From: an uncultured Eubacteriales bacterium
GTDB taxonomy: Bacteria > Bacillota > Clostridia > Lachnospirales > CAG-274
Reading direction: 5' to 3'
Length of the DNA: 30,097 nucleotides
Assembly: GCA_902495025.1 (NCBI GenBank)
Contig: CABUWB010000001.1
Coordinates: 1-30,097, forward strand
Part shown: positions 1 through 6,786 of the stretch, one piece after another
Position numbering within the stretch: position 1 is the stretch's first letter
Layout of the letters: each line of letters begins with the position of its first letter
Notes under the pieces: generated by a model
Database searches by the model: none
What the model was told of the DNA's origin: nothing
The model's input: the letters and a program-made list of their open reading frames with translations, nothing else
Program-made: the position numbers and the translations under genes

Positions 1-16
1 GGGGGATCGCTTTTAA

Positions 17-307
17 AAATATGAGGGAATAAATTACATTGATTGGGGGCTTATTGGAGTCATTTTTTTTGGGATTTTTTTTGGAATGTTTTATTTTAAC
101 AGAAAAGTTCAACGTTCTGAGTACAAGATTAGTGACTTATTTATTATATTATACTACTATAGTTTCTTGTTTAAGGGTGGCTTGGTAATTGGATCGGCTT
201 TTTTACAGGATGCTATATTTGCAGGAGTAACATATTTGTTTCTAAAATACGTAATTGAAAAGACAAGGCTCCCTAGAGTGGTATTTGGTAAGAAGAGGAT
301 TCTGTAA
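17..307 (+). CDS. C-terminal end of probable polysaccharide polymerase (Wzy-like), partial
   Basis: This open frame encodes the last ~96 residues of a hydrophobic protein. It has a Tyr-Ile-Asp-Trp-Gly-Leu-Ile-Gly motif followed by a very hydrophobic segment, a basic loop, then another hydrophobic stretch and a basic tail. A Tyr-x-Asp-x-Gly motif before a late membrane helix is typical of O-antigen/capsule repeat-unit polymerases, and wzx begins 35 nt downstream, so Wzy is the best guess. The first in-frame ATG is at 86, but the frame reads sensibly back to about 17, where a TAA at 14-16 blocks it. Bases 3-17 in another frame would continue the protein if one base were missing from the A-run at 15-19. 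This could be a frameshifted gene or an error at the sequence edge. Function is inferred from hydropathy and context only. Confidence 0.55.
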   Translation, partial: KYEGINYIDWGLIGVIFFGIFFGMFYFNRKVQRSEYKISDLFIILYYYSFLFKGGLVIGSAFLQDAIFAGVTYLFLKYVIEKTRLPRVVFGKKRIL

Positions 308-342
308 GACAATTGATTATATATAATCATGGAGGGTAATAG

Positions 343-1740
343 ATGTCAAAAAAGACAGATGAATTGAGCAGAGCTACAAAGCTTAAGCTGAATTCTGCTA
401 CGGCGCTTTTAAATCAAATTATAGTTATTGTTCATGGACTAATTCTTCCGAGGCTTTATATCAATAGTTTCGGGTCAAAAACTTATGGGTTGGCTTCATC
501 AATAACACAATTCTTGGGAGTTGTATCATTAATGGAATTAGGAATGGGTGCGGTAGTTCAATCAGCTCTGTATTTGCCGTTAGCTCAAGAAGACAATTCT
601 CAAATTAGCAGAATTGTTAAAAGTGCAGAAAAGTTTTTTTCAAAAATTGGATTGGTCTTGGCTTGCTATACAGTAATATTAGCAATTGTTTATCCGTTTT
701 TCTTAAATAAGGATTTTAGTTGGTTTTTTGAAGCATCTTTGATTGTCATTATTTCAATAAGTTCTCTTGCAGAGTATTTTTTTGGTATTACATATAGACT
801 ATTAGTTGTTGCAGATCAAAGAGGTTATATTAATTGTTCAGTCCAATGCATCAGTTATATTCTTAATATTATAGTATGTACTATATTAATGAAATTTGGA
901 TATTCAATACATTTGGTTAAATTTGCATCAGCAATAGTATTTTTGATAAAGCCAATTGTGTTGATGAGATATGTAAGAAAAAAGTATGATATTGATAAAA
1001 CCATTACATATACCCATGAACCAATCAAACAGAAATGGAATGGTGTTGCACAGCATCTTGCATATTACGTGACACAACATACAGATATCTTAGTACTTAC
1101 AGTATTCTCATCACTTGAGAATATTTCGGTTTATTCGGTATATAATATTGTCACAAATGGAATTTCAACATTGATTTATTCCTTAAATAATGGAACTCAA
1201 GCATTGTTGGGGAATATGCTAGCAAGAAGAGAAAATGAAAGACTGGTTGTTTTTTTTGATAAACTTGAATGGATAATCCATAATGTTGTTGTTTTTTTCT
1301 ATGTTTGTGTTGGAGTATTAATCGTTCCATTTGTAACTGTATATACAAATGGAGTTAATGACGCAGAATACCTGCAACCACTGTTTGCGGCAGTTTTTAC
1401 GTTATCCAGTGCGGTTTATTGCCTTCGTCTGCCTTATAACATGATGGTAAATGCGGCAGGTCGCTATAAACAAACCCAAACTAGTTCGATTTTTGAAATG
1501 TGCCTTAATGTTGTAATAACACTTTCACTTGTTCCACAGTTTGGATTAATTGGAGCTGCAATAGGCACTTTAGTGGCATTGTCATATAGAACTATGTATT
1601 TGGCTCATTATTTATCAAAGAACATTATTTTTCATGATTTTAGCAAGTTTATATGGAGAATAATTAAGGATGTCTGTATTTCCACTTTGATTATAGTTTC
1701 AACTATGACTATAAGAATGCAGGATATCTCGTATGAGTAA
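343..1740 (+). CDS. wzx: Wzx-type polysaccharide flippase, apparently shortened by a premature TAA
   Basis: A 465-residue polytopic membrane protein of the MATE/MVF polysaccharide-transporter type, expected to flip lipid-linked repeat units across the cytoplasmic membrane. It has many hydrophobic helices and a conserved N-terminal region with Asn-Ser near residue 17, followed by a Leu-Pro-Arg-Leu-Tyr segment. The start is supported by GGAGGG at 331-336. The frame ends at TAA 1738-1740, but the same frame stays open for 39 more codons (WIMLAFKVAVIAF and so on, ending in a basic tail) up to TAA 1858-1860, one base before the next gene. That tail looks like the normal last helix and cytoplasmic end of a flippase, so the TAA at 1738 probably truncates it. 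It may be a nonsense mutation, a sequencing error, or rarely read-through. The neighbours (Wzy-like, hydrolase, GT2) fit a Wzx/Wzy locus. Confidence 0.82.
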   Translation: MSKKTDELSRATKLKLNSATALLNQIIVIVHGLILPRLYINSFGSKTYGLASSITQFLGVVSLMELGMGAVVQSALYLPLAQEDNSQISRIVKSAEKFFSKIGLVLACYTVILAIVYPFFLNKDFSWFFEASLIVIISISSLAEYFFGITYRLLVVADQRGYINCSVQCISYILNIIVCTILMKFGYSIHLVKFASAIVFLIKPIVLMRYVRKKYDIDKTITYTHEPIKQKWNGVAQHLAYYVTQHTDILVLTVFSSLENISVYSVYNIVTNGISTLIYSLNNGTQALLGNMLARRENERLVVFFDKLEWIIHNVVVFFYVCVGVLIVPFVTVYTNGVNDAEYLQPLFAAVFTLSSAVYCLRLPYNMMVNAAGRYKQTQTSSIFEMCLNVVITLSLVPQFGLIGAAIGTLVALSYRTMYLAHYLSKNIIFHDFSKFIWRIIKDVCISTLIIVSTMTIRMQDISYE

Positions 1741-1860
1741 TGGATAATGCTTGCATTCAAGGTTGCGGTAATAGCGTTTGTTGAACTTGTCGGTTTTAAT
1801 TTGGTTTTTGATAATAAATTTATGACTGCGTTCTTCAAAAAAGAAAGCCAGGAGGGTTAA
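1741..1860 (+). pseudogene. Disconnected C-terminal tail of the Wzx flippase
   Basis: These 39 codons plus a stop lie in the same frame as the upstream flippase, directly after its TAA at 1738-1740. The translation is a hydrophobic helix followed by a Phe-Phe-Lys-Lys-Glu tail, which is how many Wzx proteins end. The segment overlaps the ribosome site of the next gene and ends one base before its ATG, the spacing expected of the original gene boundary. It has no good start or ribosome site of its own. Confidence 0.6.
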
Positions 1861-1861
1861 A

Positions 1862-2635
1862 ATGAAAAAAATCATCAAACGTATTAAGCATATAGGAATA
1901 TCAATTTGGCTTGCAGCTAAAGAGAAAACATTTTGTGCAAATGGGACAAGACTGAAGTATTTATTGTTTCAAGGGAACAAAGATGCACTAATCGTTGTTT
2001 TTTCGGCTTATAATGAAAAGCCCTTATATAATTATGTACGTTCTCTAAAGGGCATTAAAGCTACTAGACTGTATATAAAAGATGATTTTGGGGCTAATGG
2101 AAAAGGAAGTTACTATTTGGGGGAAAATGGCAATCATAATGTTGAGAAGACGGTTTATGAGTTAATTGAAAAGCAAATCATGGAAATTGGGATTATAGAT
2201 AGTTCAACAAAATTAATTTTTGTTGGTTCAAGCAAAGGAGGCTATGCAGCATTAAACTTTGCTGCAATGTATAATAATAGTTATGCAATAGTTGGTGCAC
2301 CACAGTATTTATTGGGGACACATTTAATACATGACAATCTTTATTTAATGATGGATGATATCATTGGCTGTCGTGACAGAAATAGAGTTTTAGCATTGGA
2401 TGATCATATTAGAGTAAAATACGAAAAAAAACCTCAAGAGTATAAACAAACCATATATATTCAATACTCAGAAGAGGAATACACCTATGATTTGCATATA
2501 AAACAACTGATTGAAGACTTGAAGAAAACAAGTATTGAAGTTAACTTGGAAATTCTTCATTATAAAGAACATACGGATGTTCACAAATATTTTCCTAAAT
2601 ATTTGCAAGATGTCATCTCATGTATTCTAGAATAA
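1862..2635 (+). CDS. Serine-hydrolase-like capsular polysaccharide protein (XcbB/CpsF or Asp2-like)
   Basis: A 257-residue cytoplasmic protein with a basic N-terminus. It carries a nucleophile-elbow motif, Gly122-Ser-Ser124-Lys-Gly-Gly, preceded by a beta strand (KLIFV), as in alpha/beta hydrolases. His237 and His241 near the C-terminus are possible catalytic partners. The central block with YIKDDFGANGKGSYYLGENG resembles proteins annotated as XcbB/CpsF capsule proteins or accessory-Sec Asp2-like proteins. It may modify the glycan, for example by acyl transfer, but the reaction is not known. The start at 1862 follows AGGAGGG, and the gene sits between wzx and a GT2 gene with 18 nt to the latter. 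The family assignment is moderately sure; the substrate is unknown. Confidence 0.65.
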   Translation: MKKIIKRIKHIGISIWLAAKEKTFCANGTRLKYLLFQGNKDALIVVFSAYNEKPLYNYVRSLKGIKATRLYIKDDFGANGKGSYYLGENGNHNVEKTVYELIEKQIMEIGIIDSSTKLIFVGSSKGGYAALNFAAMYNNSYAIVGAPQYLLGTHLIHDNLYLMMDDIIGCRDRNRVLALDDHIRVKYEKKPQEYKQTIYIQYSEEEYTYDLHIKQLIEDLKKTSIEVNLEILHYKEHTDVHKYFPKYLQDVISCILE

Positions 2636-2653
2636 TAATAAGGATGGATAATT

Positions 2654-3682
2654 ATGAATAAACCAATGGTATCTATTGTAATACCTTCGTATAATGCATC
2701 TCTATATATTGGAGATCTACTAAAGGGATTTGAATCGCAAACATATAACAATTGGGAAGTAATTGTTGTAGATGATTTATCTTCTGATGAGACTGTGTTA
2801 ATTGTTCAGGAGTACGCTCAGAATGATTGTAGGATTAAACTTTTTATTAGAGATAGATTACCAAAGGGGGCTCAAACTTGCCGAAATATTGGCATGAGTA
2901 AAGCTGTTGGTGAGTATATCACTATTATTGATGCTGATGATTTAATTGAGACTTGTTTTATAGAACAGAGAGTTAAATTTATGCTTGAACATCCTGATGT
3001 TGACTATGCCACTTTTAAGGGGCAAACAGTAACATTAGAAGCTGATGGCACTATGAATAAGAGCAAGATGTGGGGAATTAATCCGCATAAAGATATTCTA
3101 TCCTGTTTTTTACAGGCCAATTATCCTTATGGGGTATGGAATAATATATATAAGGCAACTGTTGCAAAAAGTCTACATTTTGATGAAAATGTTAAAGTGT
3201 ATCAAGATTTTGATTTTATTGTAAGTACAATACTAAATGGATATAAGCACTGTTTTGCTGAAGACAGCACTGTGGACTATTATTATCGACAGGGGCATAC
3301 TGGTAGAATTACATCAAGCTTTATTAGTGACGAGAAATATGAATCAACAAAATATCTTTTCAAAAAAACTATGCAATTGCTGAATGAGGATAAGAATTAC
3401 AACGAGTATAGAAGATGCTTCTTTAAATTTTATTTGTTGCAGTATGAGAGGGTATTAATTAATGGAAGTTATGAACAAAGCAATGATTTTAGGAAGTTTA
3501 TTAATGATGAGTTTGGGTTTCCGTTTAGTATCAAAATCAACTTGTCTTGGAAATTACTAAAAGGTTCTATAAGCGATAAGAATGGTAAGCTAAGCAAAAA
3601 AGTATTCTTTGTTGTTTACTTTTTGTTTTCTCCGTTAGAGCTTGTTTTGTGGCTTAAAAATAAGATACATCGGAAAGAATAG
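2654..3682 (+). CDS. GT2 family glycosyltransferase
   Basis: A 342-residue inverting glycosyltransferase of family 2, expected to add a sugar to the lipid-linked repeat unit on the inner membrane face. The GT-A fold starts with VSIVIPSYNAS (residues 6-16). The nucleotide-binding Asp pair is at 40-41, and the metal-binding motif is Asp-Ala-Asp-Asp at 93-96. An Asp-Phe-Asp segment near 190 fits the acceptor-side acidic motif. The C-terminal ~40 residues are hydrophobic and basic, suggesting membrane association. The start follows AAGGATG at 2640-2646. It is the last gene of the AT-rich polysaccharide block, and no clear terminator follows it. Donor and acceptor cannot be read from the sequence. 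Confidence 0.88.
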   Translation: MNKPMVSIVIPSYNASLYIGDLLKGFESQTYNNWEVIVVDDLSSDETVLIVQEYAQNDCRIKLFIRDRLPKGAQTCRNIGMSKAVGEYITIIDADDLIETCFIEQRVKFMLEHPDVDYATFKGQTVTLEADGTMNKSKMWGINPHKDILSCFLQANYPYGVWNNIYKATVAKSLHFDENVKVYQDFDFIVSTILNGYKHCFAEDSTVDYYYRQGHTGRITSSFISDEKYESTKYLFKKTMQLLNEDKNYNEYRRCFFKFYLLQYERVLINGSYEQSNDFRKFINDEFGFPFSIKINLSWKLLKGSISDKNGKLSKKVFFVVYFLFSPLELVLWLKNKIHRKE

Positions 3683-3804
3683 ATGTTTCAAAACAAAGTC
3701 AATGTTATACGTAGTGTCAATAGATTAGTTTGTGCTTGAGCGAGTTAGAAGAGCATTTAAAGATTTTTGTGTAAACAGTATAAAAACACTCCTTCTTGAT
3801 AATA

Positions 3805-3933
3805 ATGGAAATAAAAAGGGACATACAGCTTAATAGCTGGGAGGAGATGGTCAGGCAAGTCCGGCAGCTTTTGGATAAAATGGGACGGCTGGAACAGAAC
3901 CTATTAAACGCTTACTTTATGTATGATAAATAA
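3805..3933 (+). CDS. Possible small ORF or gene remnant, 42 aa
   Basis: A 42-codon frame lying in the 339-nt gap after the GT2 gene. The translation is highly charged and amphipathic, with a Met-Val-Arg-Gln-Val-Arg-Gln-Leu-Leu-Asp-Lys core that would form a coiled coil. There is no convincing ribosome site at its ATG. A second short open stretch in another frame precedes it (about 3735-3830), so this patch may be debris from a lost gene, possibly a transposase accessory protein. The local base composition around 3840-3900 is richer in G than the flanks, which supports a foreign or older origin. I do not recognise the protein. Confidence 0.25.
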   Translation: MEIKRDIQLNSWEEMVRQVRQLLDKMGRLEQNLLNAYFMYDK

Positions 3934-3955
3934 TATATAATATTTATAAAAAATG

Positions 3956-3985
3956 TTGACATATATACTTAAGTAATGATAGTAT
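3956..3985 (+). promoter_or_regulatory. Promoter candidate for the 142-aa hypothetical protein
   Basis: A perfect TTGACA (3956-3961) is followed after 18 nt by TAGTAT (3980-3985, 4 of 6 consensus matches). Transcription would start near 3992, about 30 nt before the ATG at 4022, with AGGAGGG between them. Confidence 0.55.
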
Positions 3986-4021
3986 ATGTATATACAAACA
4001 TATTTAGTTAGGAGGGTTAAT

Positions 4022-4450
4022 ATGGCAGCAACTGAAAAGCAGATTAAGGAAGCATGGATTAGAATGGAGCAGTTAATAGATGCATTCAACTTGAATGAAA
4101 ATCTTATGCGCTATCTAATGGAAGGTCGTATTTGTTATAGTTATATGGTATCGGGAGCATTTGGATGCATAGGCACCATCGGATATAATCCAAGTTATGC
4201 AAAAATCTGTAAGGAGTTTGAAGAAGAAACTGGTGCATATGTTTATCATGTAATTGAGACTGATACTACATTTGGCACAATGATTGCATTGCTCTACGTA
4301 TCTCCTGAAACATGTGAAGAAGAATGGGAAATGGATAGATTAGAATCGAATTACATTATTGCATATGTATATAACTTAAAATATGAATCTGGAGAATATG
4401 GAGATGTATTCTTGGCATCCGATAACGGTGCTCTTGTGCGGATCGAATGA
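4022..4450 (+). CDS. Hypothetical protein, 142 aa
   Basis: I do not recognise this protein. The start at 4022 is chosen because AGGAGGG (4011-4017) sits directly upstream; a longer frame from 3986 would include the likely promoter region. It is an acidic, soluble protein: an N-terminal helix (residues 1-32), then a compact segment with Tyr-Ser-Tyr-Met-Val-Ser-Gly-Ala-Phe-Gly and a Gly-Tyr-Asn-Pro-Ser-Tyr motif, an apparent alternation of helices and strands, and an acidic Cys-Glu-Glu-Glu-Trp-Glu patch near residue 102. There is no signal peptide or membrane segment. It has its own promoter and is followed by a palindrome at 4477-4496, so it looks monocistronic. It lies between the capsule genes and the AraC gene, which suggests an inserted accessory gene. 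Confidence 0.7.
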   Translation: MAATEKQIKEAWIRMEQLIDAFNLNENLMRYLMEGRICYSYMVSGAFGCIGTIGYNPSYAKICKEFEEETGAYVYHVIETDTTFGTMIALLYVSPETCEEEWEMDRLESNYIIAYVYNLKYESGEYGDVFLASDNGALVRIE

Positions 4451-4476
4451 ACTTATTATCTCAGAAGTATTATTAT

Positions 4477-4496
4477 CCCAGAATAATTATTCAGGG
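4477..4496. other. 20-bp near-perfect palindrome downstream of the hypothetical gene
   Basis: The arms CCC and GGG flank a fully symmetrical GAATAATTATTC core, with only the A at 4480 and the A at 4493 unpaired. It could fold as a hairpin at the 3' end of the preceding message or be a protein-binding site. No T-tract follows, so it is not a standard intrinsic terminator. Confidence 0.4.
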
Positions 4497-4525
4497 CTCG
4501 TAGTTCATATGTTTTTTAAGTTTAC

Positions 4526-4553
4526 TTGAATAATGATAAGGTCTCTTTATAAT
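4526..4553 (+). promoter_or_regulatory. Promoter candidate before the 16-codon ORF
   Basis: TTGAAT (4526-4531) and a perfect TATAAT (4548-4553) are separated by 16 nt. A strong ribosome site, AAGGAGG, follows at 4575-4581 and an ATG at 4588, so the elements are arranged like a complete expression signal for the tiny ORF downstream. Confidence 0.55.
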
Positions 4554-4587
4554 TGATTTTGTTAAATTATTTATAAGGAGGTCAATT

Positions 4588-4638
4588 ATGACAGAGAGCG
4601 CTATGTTTTTTTTCGGAAGTAGCGAGGCAAGTAATTAA
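4588..4638 (+). CDS. 16-codon ORF with strong expression signals; truncated gene start or leader peptide
   Basis: The frame reads MTESAMFFFGSSEASN and ends with TAA just before the stop codon of the convergent AraC gene. It has a promoter candidate and an AAGGAGG site seven bases upstream of ATG. A run of eight T at 4606-4613 lies inside it. With one T fewer, the frame would continue as SEVARQVINQLEEQ and on to a TAA at 4718-4720, running into the 3' end of the AraC gene on the other strand. It may therefore be the remnant of a small gene broken by a homopolymer slip and by the junction with the AraC gene, or a real micro-protein. The function is unknown. Confidence 0.35.
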   Translation: MTESAMFFFGSSEASN

Positions 4639-5514
4639 TCAGCTCGAAGAGCAACACCAAATTTTCCTAAACTCCCCAGGAGTACACCCCTCCACCTTCT
4701 TAAACATTCTTGCAAAATAATTAGCATCGCTCATGCCGCAGGCATGGGCGATTTTTTCTATTGGCAGGTCGGTGAAACGGAGCATTTGTTTAGCGTGAGT
4801 GATACGCACCTGAAGAAGGTAGTTATTAACTGAAACGCCGAACTGTTCCTTAAAAATTCTGGTTAAATAGAATTTATTTATAAAGAAGATTTCAGAGAGC
4901 ATATCAAGGCTGATTTTTTCAGCATAATGAATGTCAAGATAATCCTTAACATTCTGTAGGTTTTGCTTACGGTAGGATACATGGGAATTATTTTGAGGAT
5001 TCCAGCTTTCTTCCATAAGCAGATTTAAAAGGCTAACAAGCTTTTCATATATTTTCATATCCTTAGTATAGTCAGAGGATTTAGCTATGGCAAAGATTTC
5101 CTTTAAAATATCGTTGTAGGTATCAATATTATCAGAGTGAAATGCTGGTTTGCCGCCTCTTTCAACATACTTTTCATAAATTCCGTTCATATTTGGACCA
5201 AAGAAGTGCACCCAGTTTAAAGACCACAAATTATTTTCTGTTTTATGTGCGTATGGTTTATGGCAATCGAGAAAAACGCAGTCATTTTTTGCAATGTTAT
5301 AAGTGTTGCCGTTATATTCCAAAACACCATCGCCATTTGTAACTACAAAAAACAAATAAGACGACAAATTTTCTCTCTTACTGGTATGAGGCTGTTGTGC
5401 CTGCAGCTTACCTGTTTCCTGCAAATGAATAAGGTTGGTCTTAGCAAAAGCAGATGGTGTATACAATATTCGGTCTGACTGGACAGGTGCGTCATTATAA
5501 AACAATGTATCCAT
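4639..5514 (-). CDS. AraC family transcriptional regulator
   Basis: A 291-residue one-component regulator. The N-terminal ~150 residues form a cupin-like sensing domain (AraC_binding type) with a Tyr-Asn-Gly-Asn-Thr-Tyr turn and a following Phe-Leu-Asp-Cys-His strand. Residues ~186-285 form the double helix-turn-helix DNA-binding domain, with SLDMLSEIFFINKFYLTRIF as the first HTH and an IEKIAHACGMSDANYFARMF-type second HTH, ending in the usual Thr-Pro-Gly-Glu-Phe-Arg. The start is supported by AGGAGA just upstream on the minus strand. Sugars are the usual ligands of this family. It is transcribed divergently from gmd across a 210-nt gap, so it might control the GDP-fucose genes, but its real target could be elsewhere. 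Confidence 0.9.
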   Translation of the reverse strand: MDTLFYNDAPVQSDRILYTPSAFAKTNLIHLQETGKLQAQQPHTSKRENLSSYLFFVVTNGDGVLEYNGNTYNIAKNDCVFLDCHKPYAHKTENNLWSLNWVHFFGPNMNGIYEKYVERGGKPAFHSDNIDTYNDILKEIFAIAKSSDYTKDMKIYEKLVSLLNLLMEESWNPQNNSHVSYRKQNLQNVKDYLDIHYAEKISLDMLSEIFFINKFYLTRIFKEQFGVSVNNYLLQVRITHAKQMLRFTDLPIEKIAHACGMSDANYFARMFKKVEGCTPGEFRKIWCCSSS

Positions 5515-5589
5515 AAAATCTCTCCTAAATCTGATATTTGATATTTGCGGAATGTTTAATATGATGTAATGATGTCTTTATCTAAATTC

Positions 5590-5597
5590 ATTATAAC
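5590..5597 (-). promoter_or_regulatory. Extended -10 promoter candidate for the AraC gene
   Basis: On the minus strand the sequence reads TGTTATAAT, an extended -10 element, about 75 nt upstream of the AraC ATG. The matching -35 region is poor, which is common for extended -10 promoters and for autoregulated AraC genes. Confidence 0.4.
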
Positions 5598-5724
5598 ACA
5601 AAAGTCAATATAATGCTAATAAATTACAATATATGCACTTAAAAAATTTTGAAGTATATATTAAAATGATATAGCTAATATTGTGAATTTATAGTTAAAG
5701 ATAAAAAGAAAGTTGAGGATTAAA

Positions 5725-6768
5725 ATGAAAAAAGCGTTAATTACAGGTATAACAGGTCAGGACGGCTCATATCTTGCAGAATTTCTGCTTGAAAAGGGTT
5801 ATGAGGTACATGGTATTACAAGGCGTGCTTCTATTTCCAACACAGCAAGAATCGACCACATTATAGATAAAATTACTTTACATGACGGAGATTTAAGTGA
5901 CAGCTCATCTCTTATACGTATTATCAGCCTTGTTCAGCCTGATGAGATTTACAACCTTGCAGCACAGAGTCACGTTCAGGTTTCATTTGACGTGCCTGAG
6001 TATTCGGGTGATGTTGACGCTATCGGCGTATTAAGAATTTTAGAGGCTGTACGTATTCTTGGTCTCACAAAGAAAACAAAAATATATCAGGCTTCCACAT
6101 CTGAGCTTTACGGCAAGGTTGAGGAGGTTCCTCAGAGAGAAACAACTCCATTCCATCCATACAGTCCTTATGCGGTTGCAAAGCAGTACGGTTTCTGGAT
6201 TACAAAGGAGTACAGAGAGGCTTACGGTATGTTTGCTGTAAATGGTATTCTTTTCAACCATGAGTCAGAAAGACGTGGTGAGAATTTTGTTACAAGAAAA
6301 ATTACTCTTGCAGCAGGCAGAATTGCAGAGGGTTTACAGGACCACCTTGAGCTGGGTAATATGGACTCTCTTCGTGACTGGGGCTATGCAAAGGATTATG
6401 TTGAGTGTATGTGGATGATTTTACAGCACGAAACACCAGAGGATTTTGTTATTGCAACAGGTGAGCAGCATACAGTAAGAGATTTTACCGAAAAGGCATT
6501 TAAGGCTAATGGCATTGACATTCGCTGGGAGGGCGCAGGTATTGATGAAAAAGGTTATGACGCAGCAACAGGCAAAATGCTTGTATGTGTAAATCCACAG
6601 TGGTTCAGACCTACCGATGTTGACAACCTTTGGGGTGACCCAACCAAGGCTAAAACTGTACTCGGCTGGAATCCTCAGAAAACAAGCTATGCTCAGTTAG
6701 TTGAGATTATGGCTAAGCATGACAGAGAACTTGCTAAGAGAGAAAAGGCAGTAAAGGCTGCACAGTAA
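5725..6768 (+). CDS. gmd: GDP-mannose 4,6-dehydratase
   Basis: Converts GDP-D-mannose to GDP-4-keto-6-deoxy-D-mannose, the first step to GDP-L-fucose. The protein is 347 residues, the usual family length. It is an extended SDR with the NAD(P)-binding Gly8-x-x-Gly11-x-x-Gly14 motif, the catalytic Thr125 and Glu127 in SSTSE-like context, and Tyr149-x-x-x-Lys153. The NHESERRGENF block that forms the tetramer/cofactor loop is intact. The ATG at 5725 is preferred over an upstream TTG at 5713 because GAGGA (5715-5719) serves as its ribosome site and the N-terminus then begins exactly as in the family. fcl follows after 18 nt. The gene is clearly less AT-rich than the capsule genes to its left. Confidence 0.96.
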   Translation: MKKALITGITGQDGSYLAEFLLEKGYEVHGITRRASISNTARIDHIIDKITLHDGDLSDSSSLIRIISLVQPDEIYNLAAQSHVQVSFDVPEYSGDVDAIGVLRILEAVRILGLTKKTKIYQASTSELYGKVEEVPQRETTPFHPYSPYAVAKQYGFWITKEYREAYGMFAVNGILFNHESERRGENFVTRKITLAAGRIAEGLQDHLELGNMDSLRDWGYAKDYVECMWMILQHETPEDFVIATGEQHTVRDFTEKAFKANGIDIRWEGAGIDEKGYDAATGKMLVCVNPQWFRPTDVDNLWGDPTKAKTVLGWNPQKTSYAQLVEIMAKHDRELAKREKAVKAAQ

Positions 6769-6786
6769 GAAAGAGGGCAAATTATA

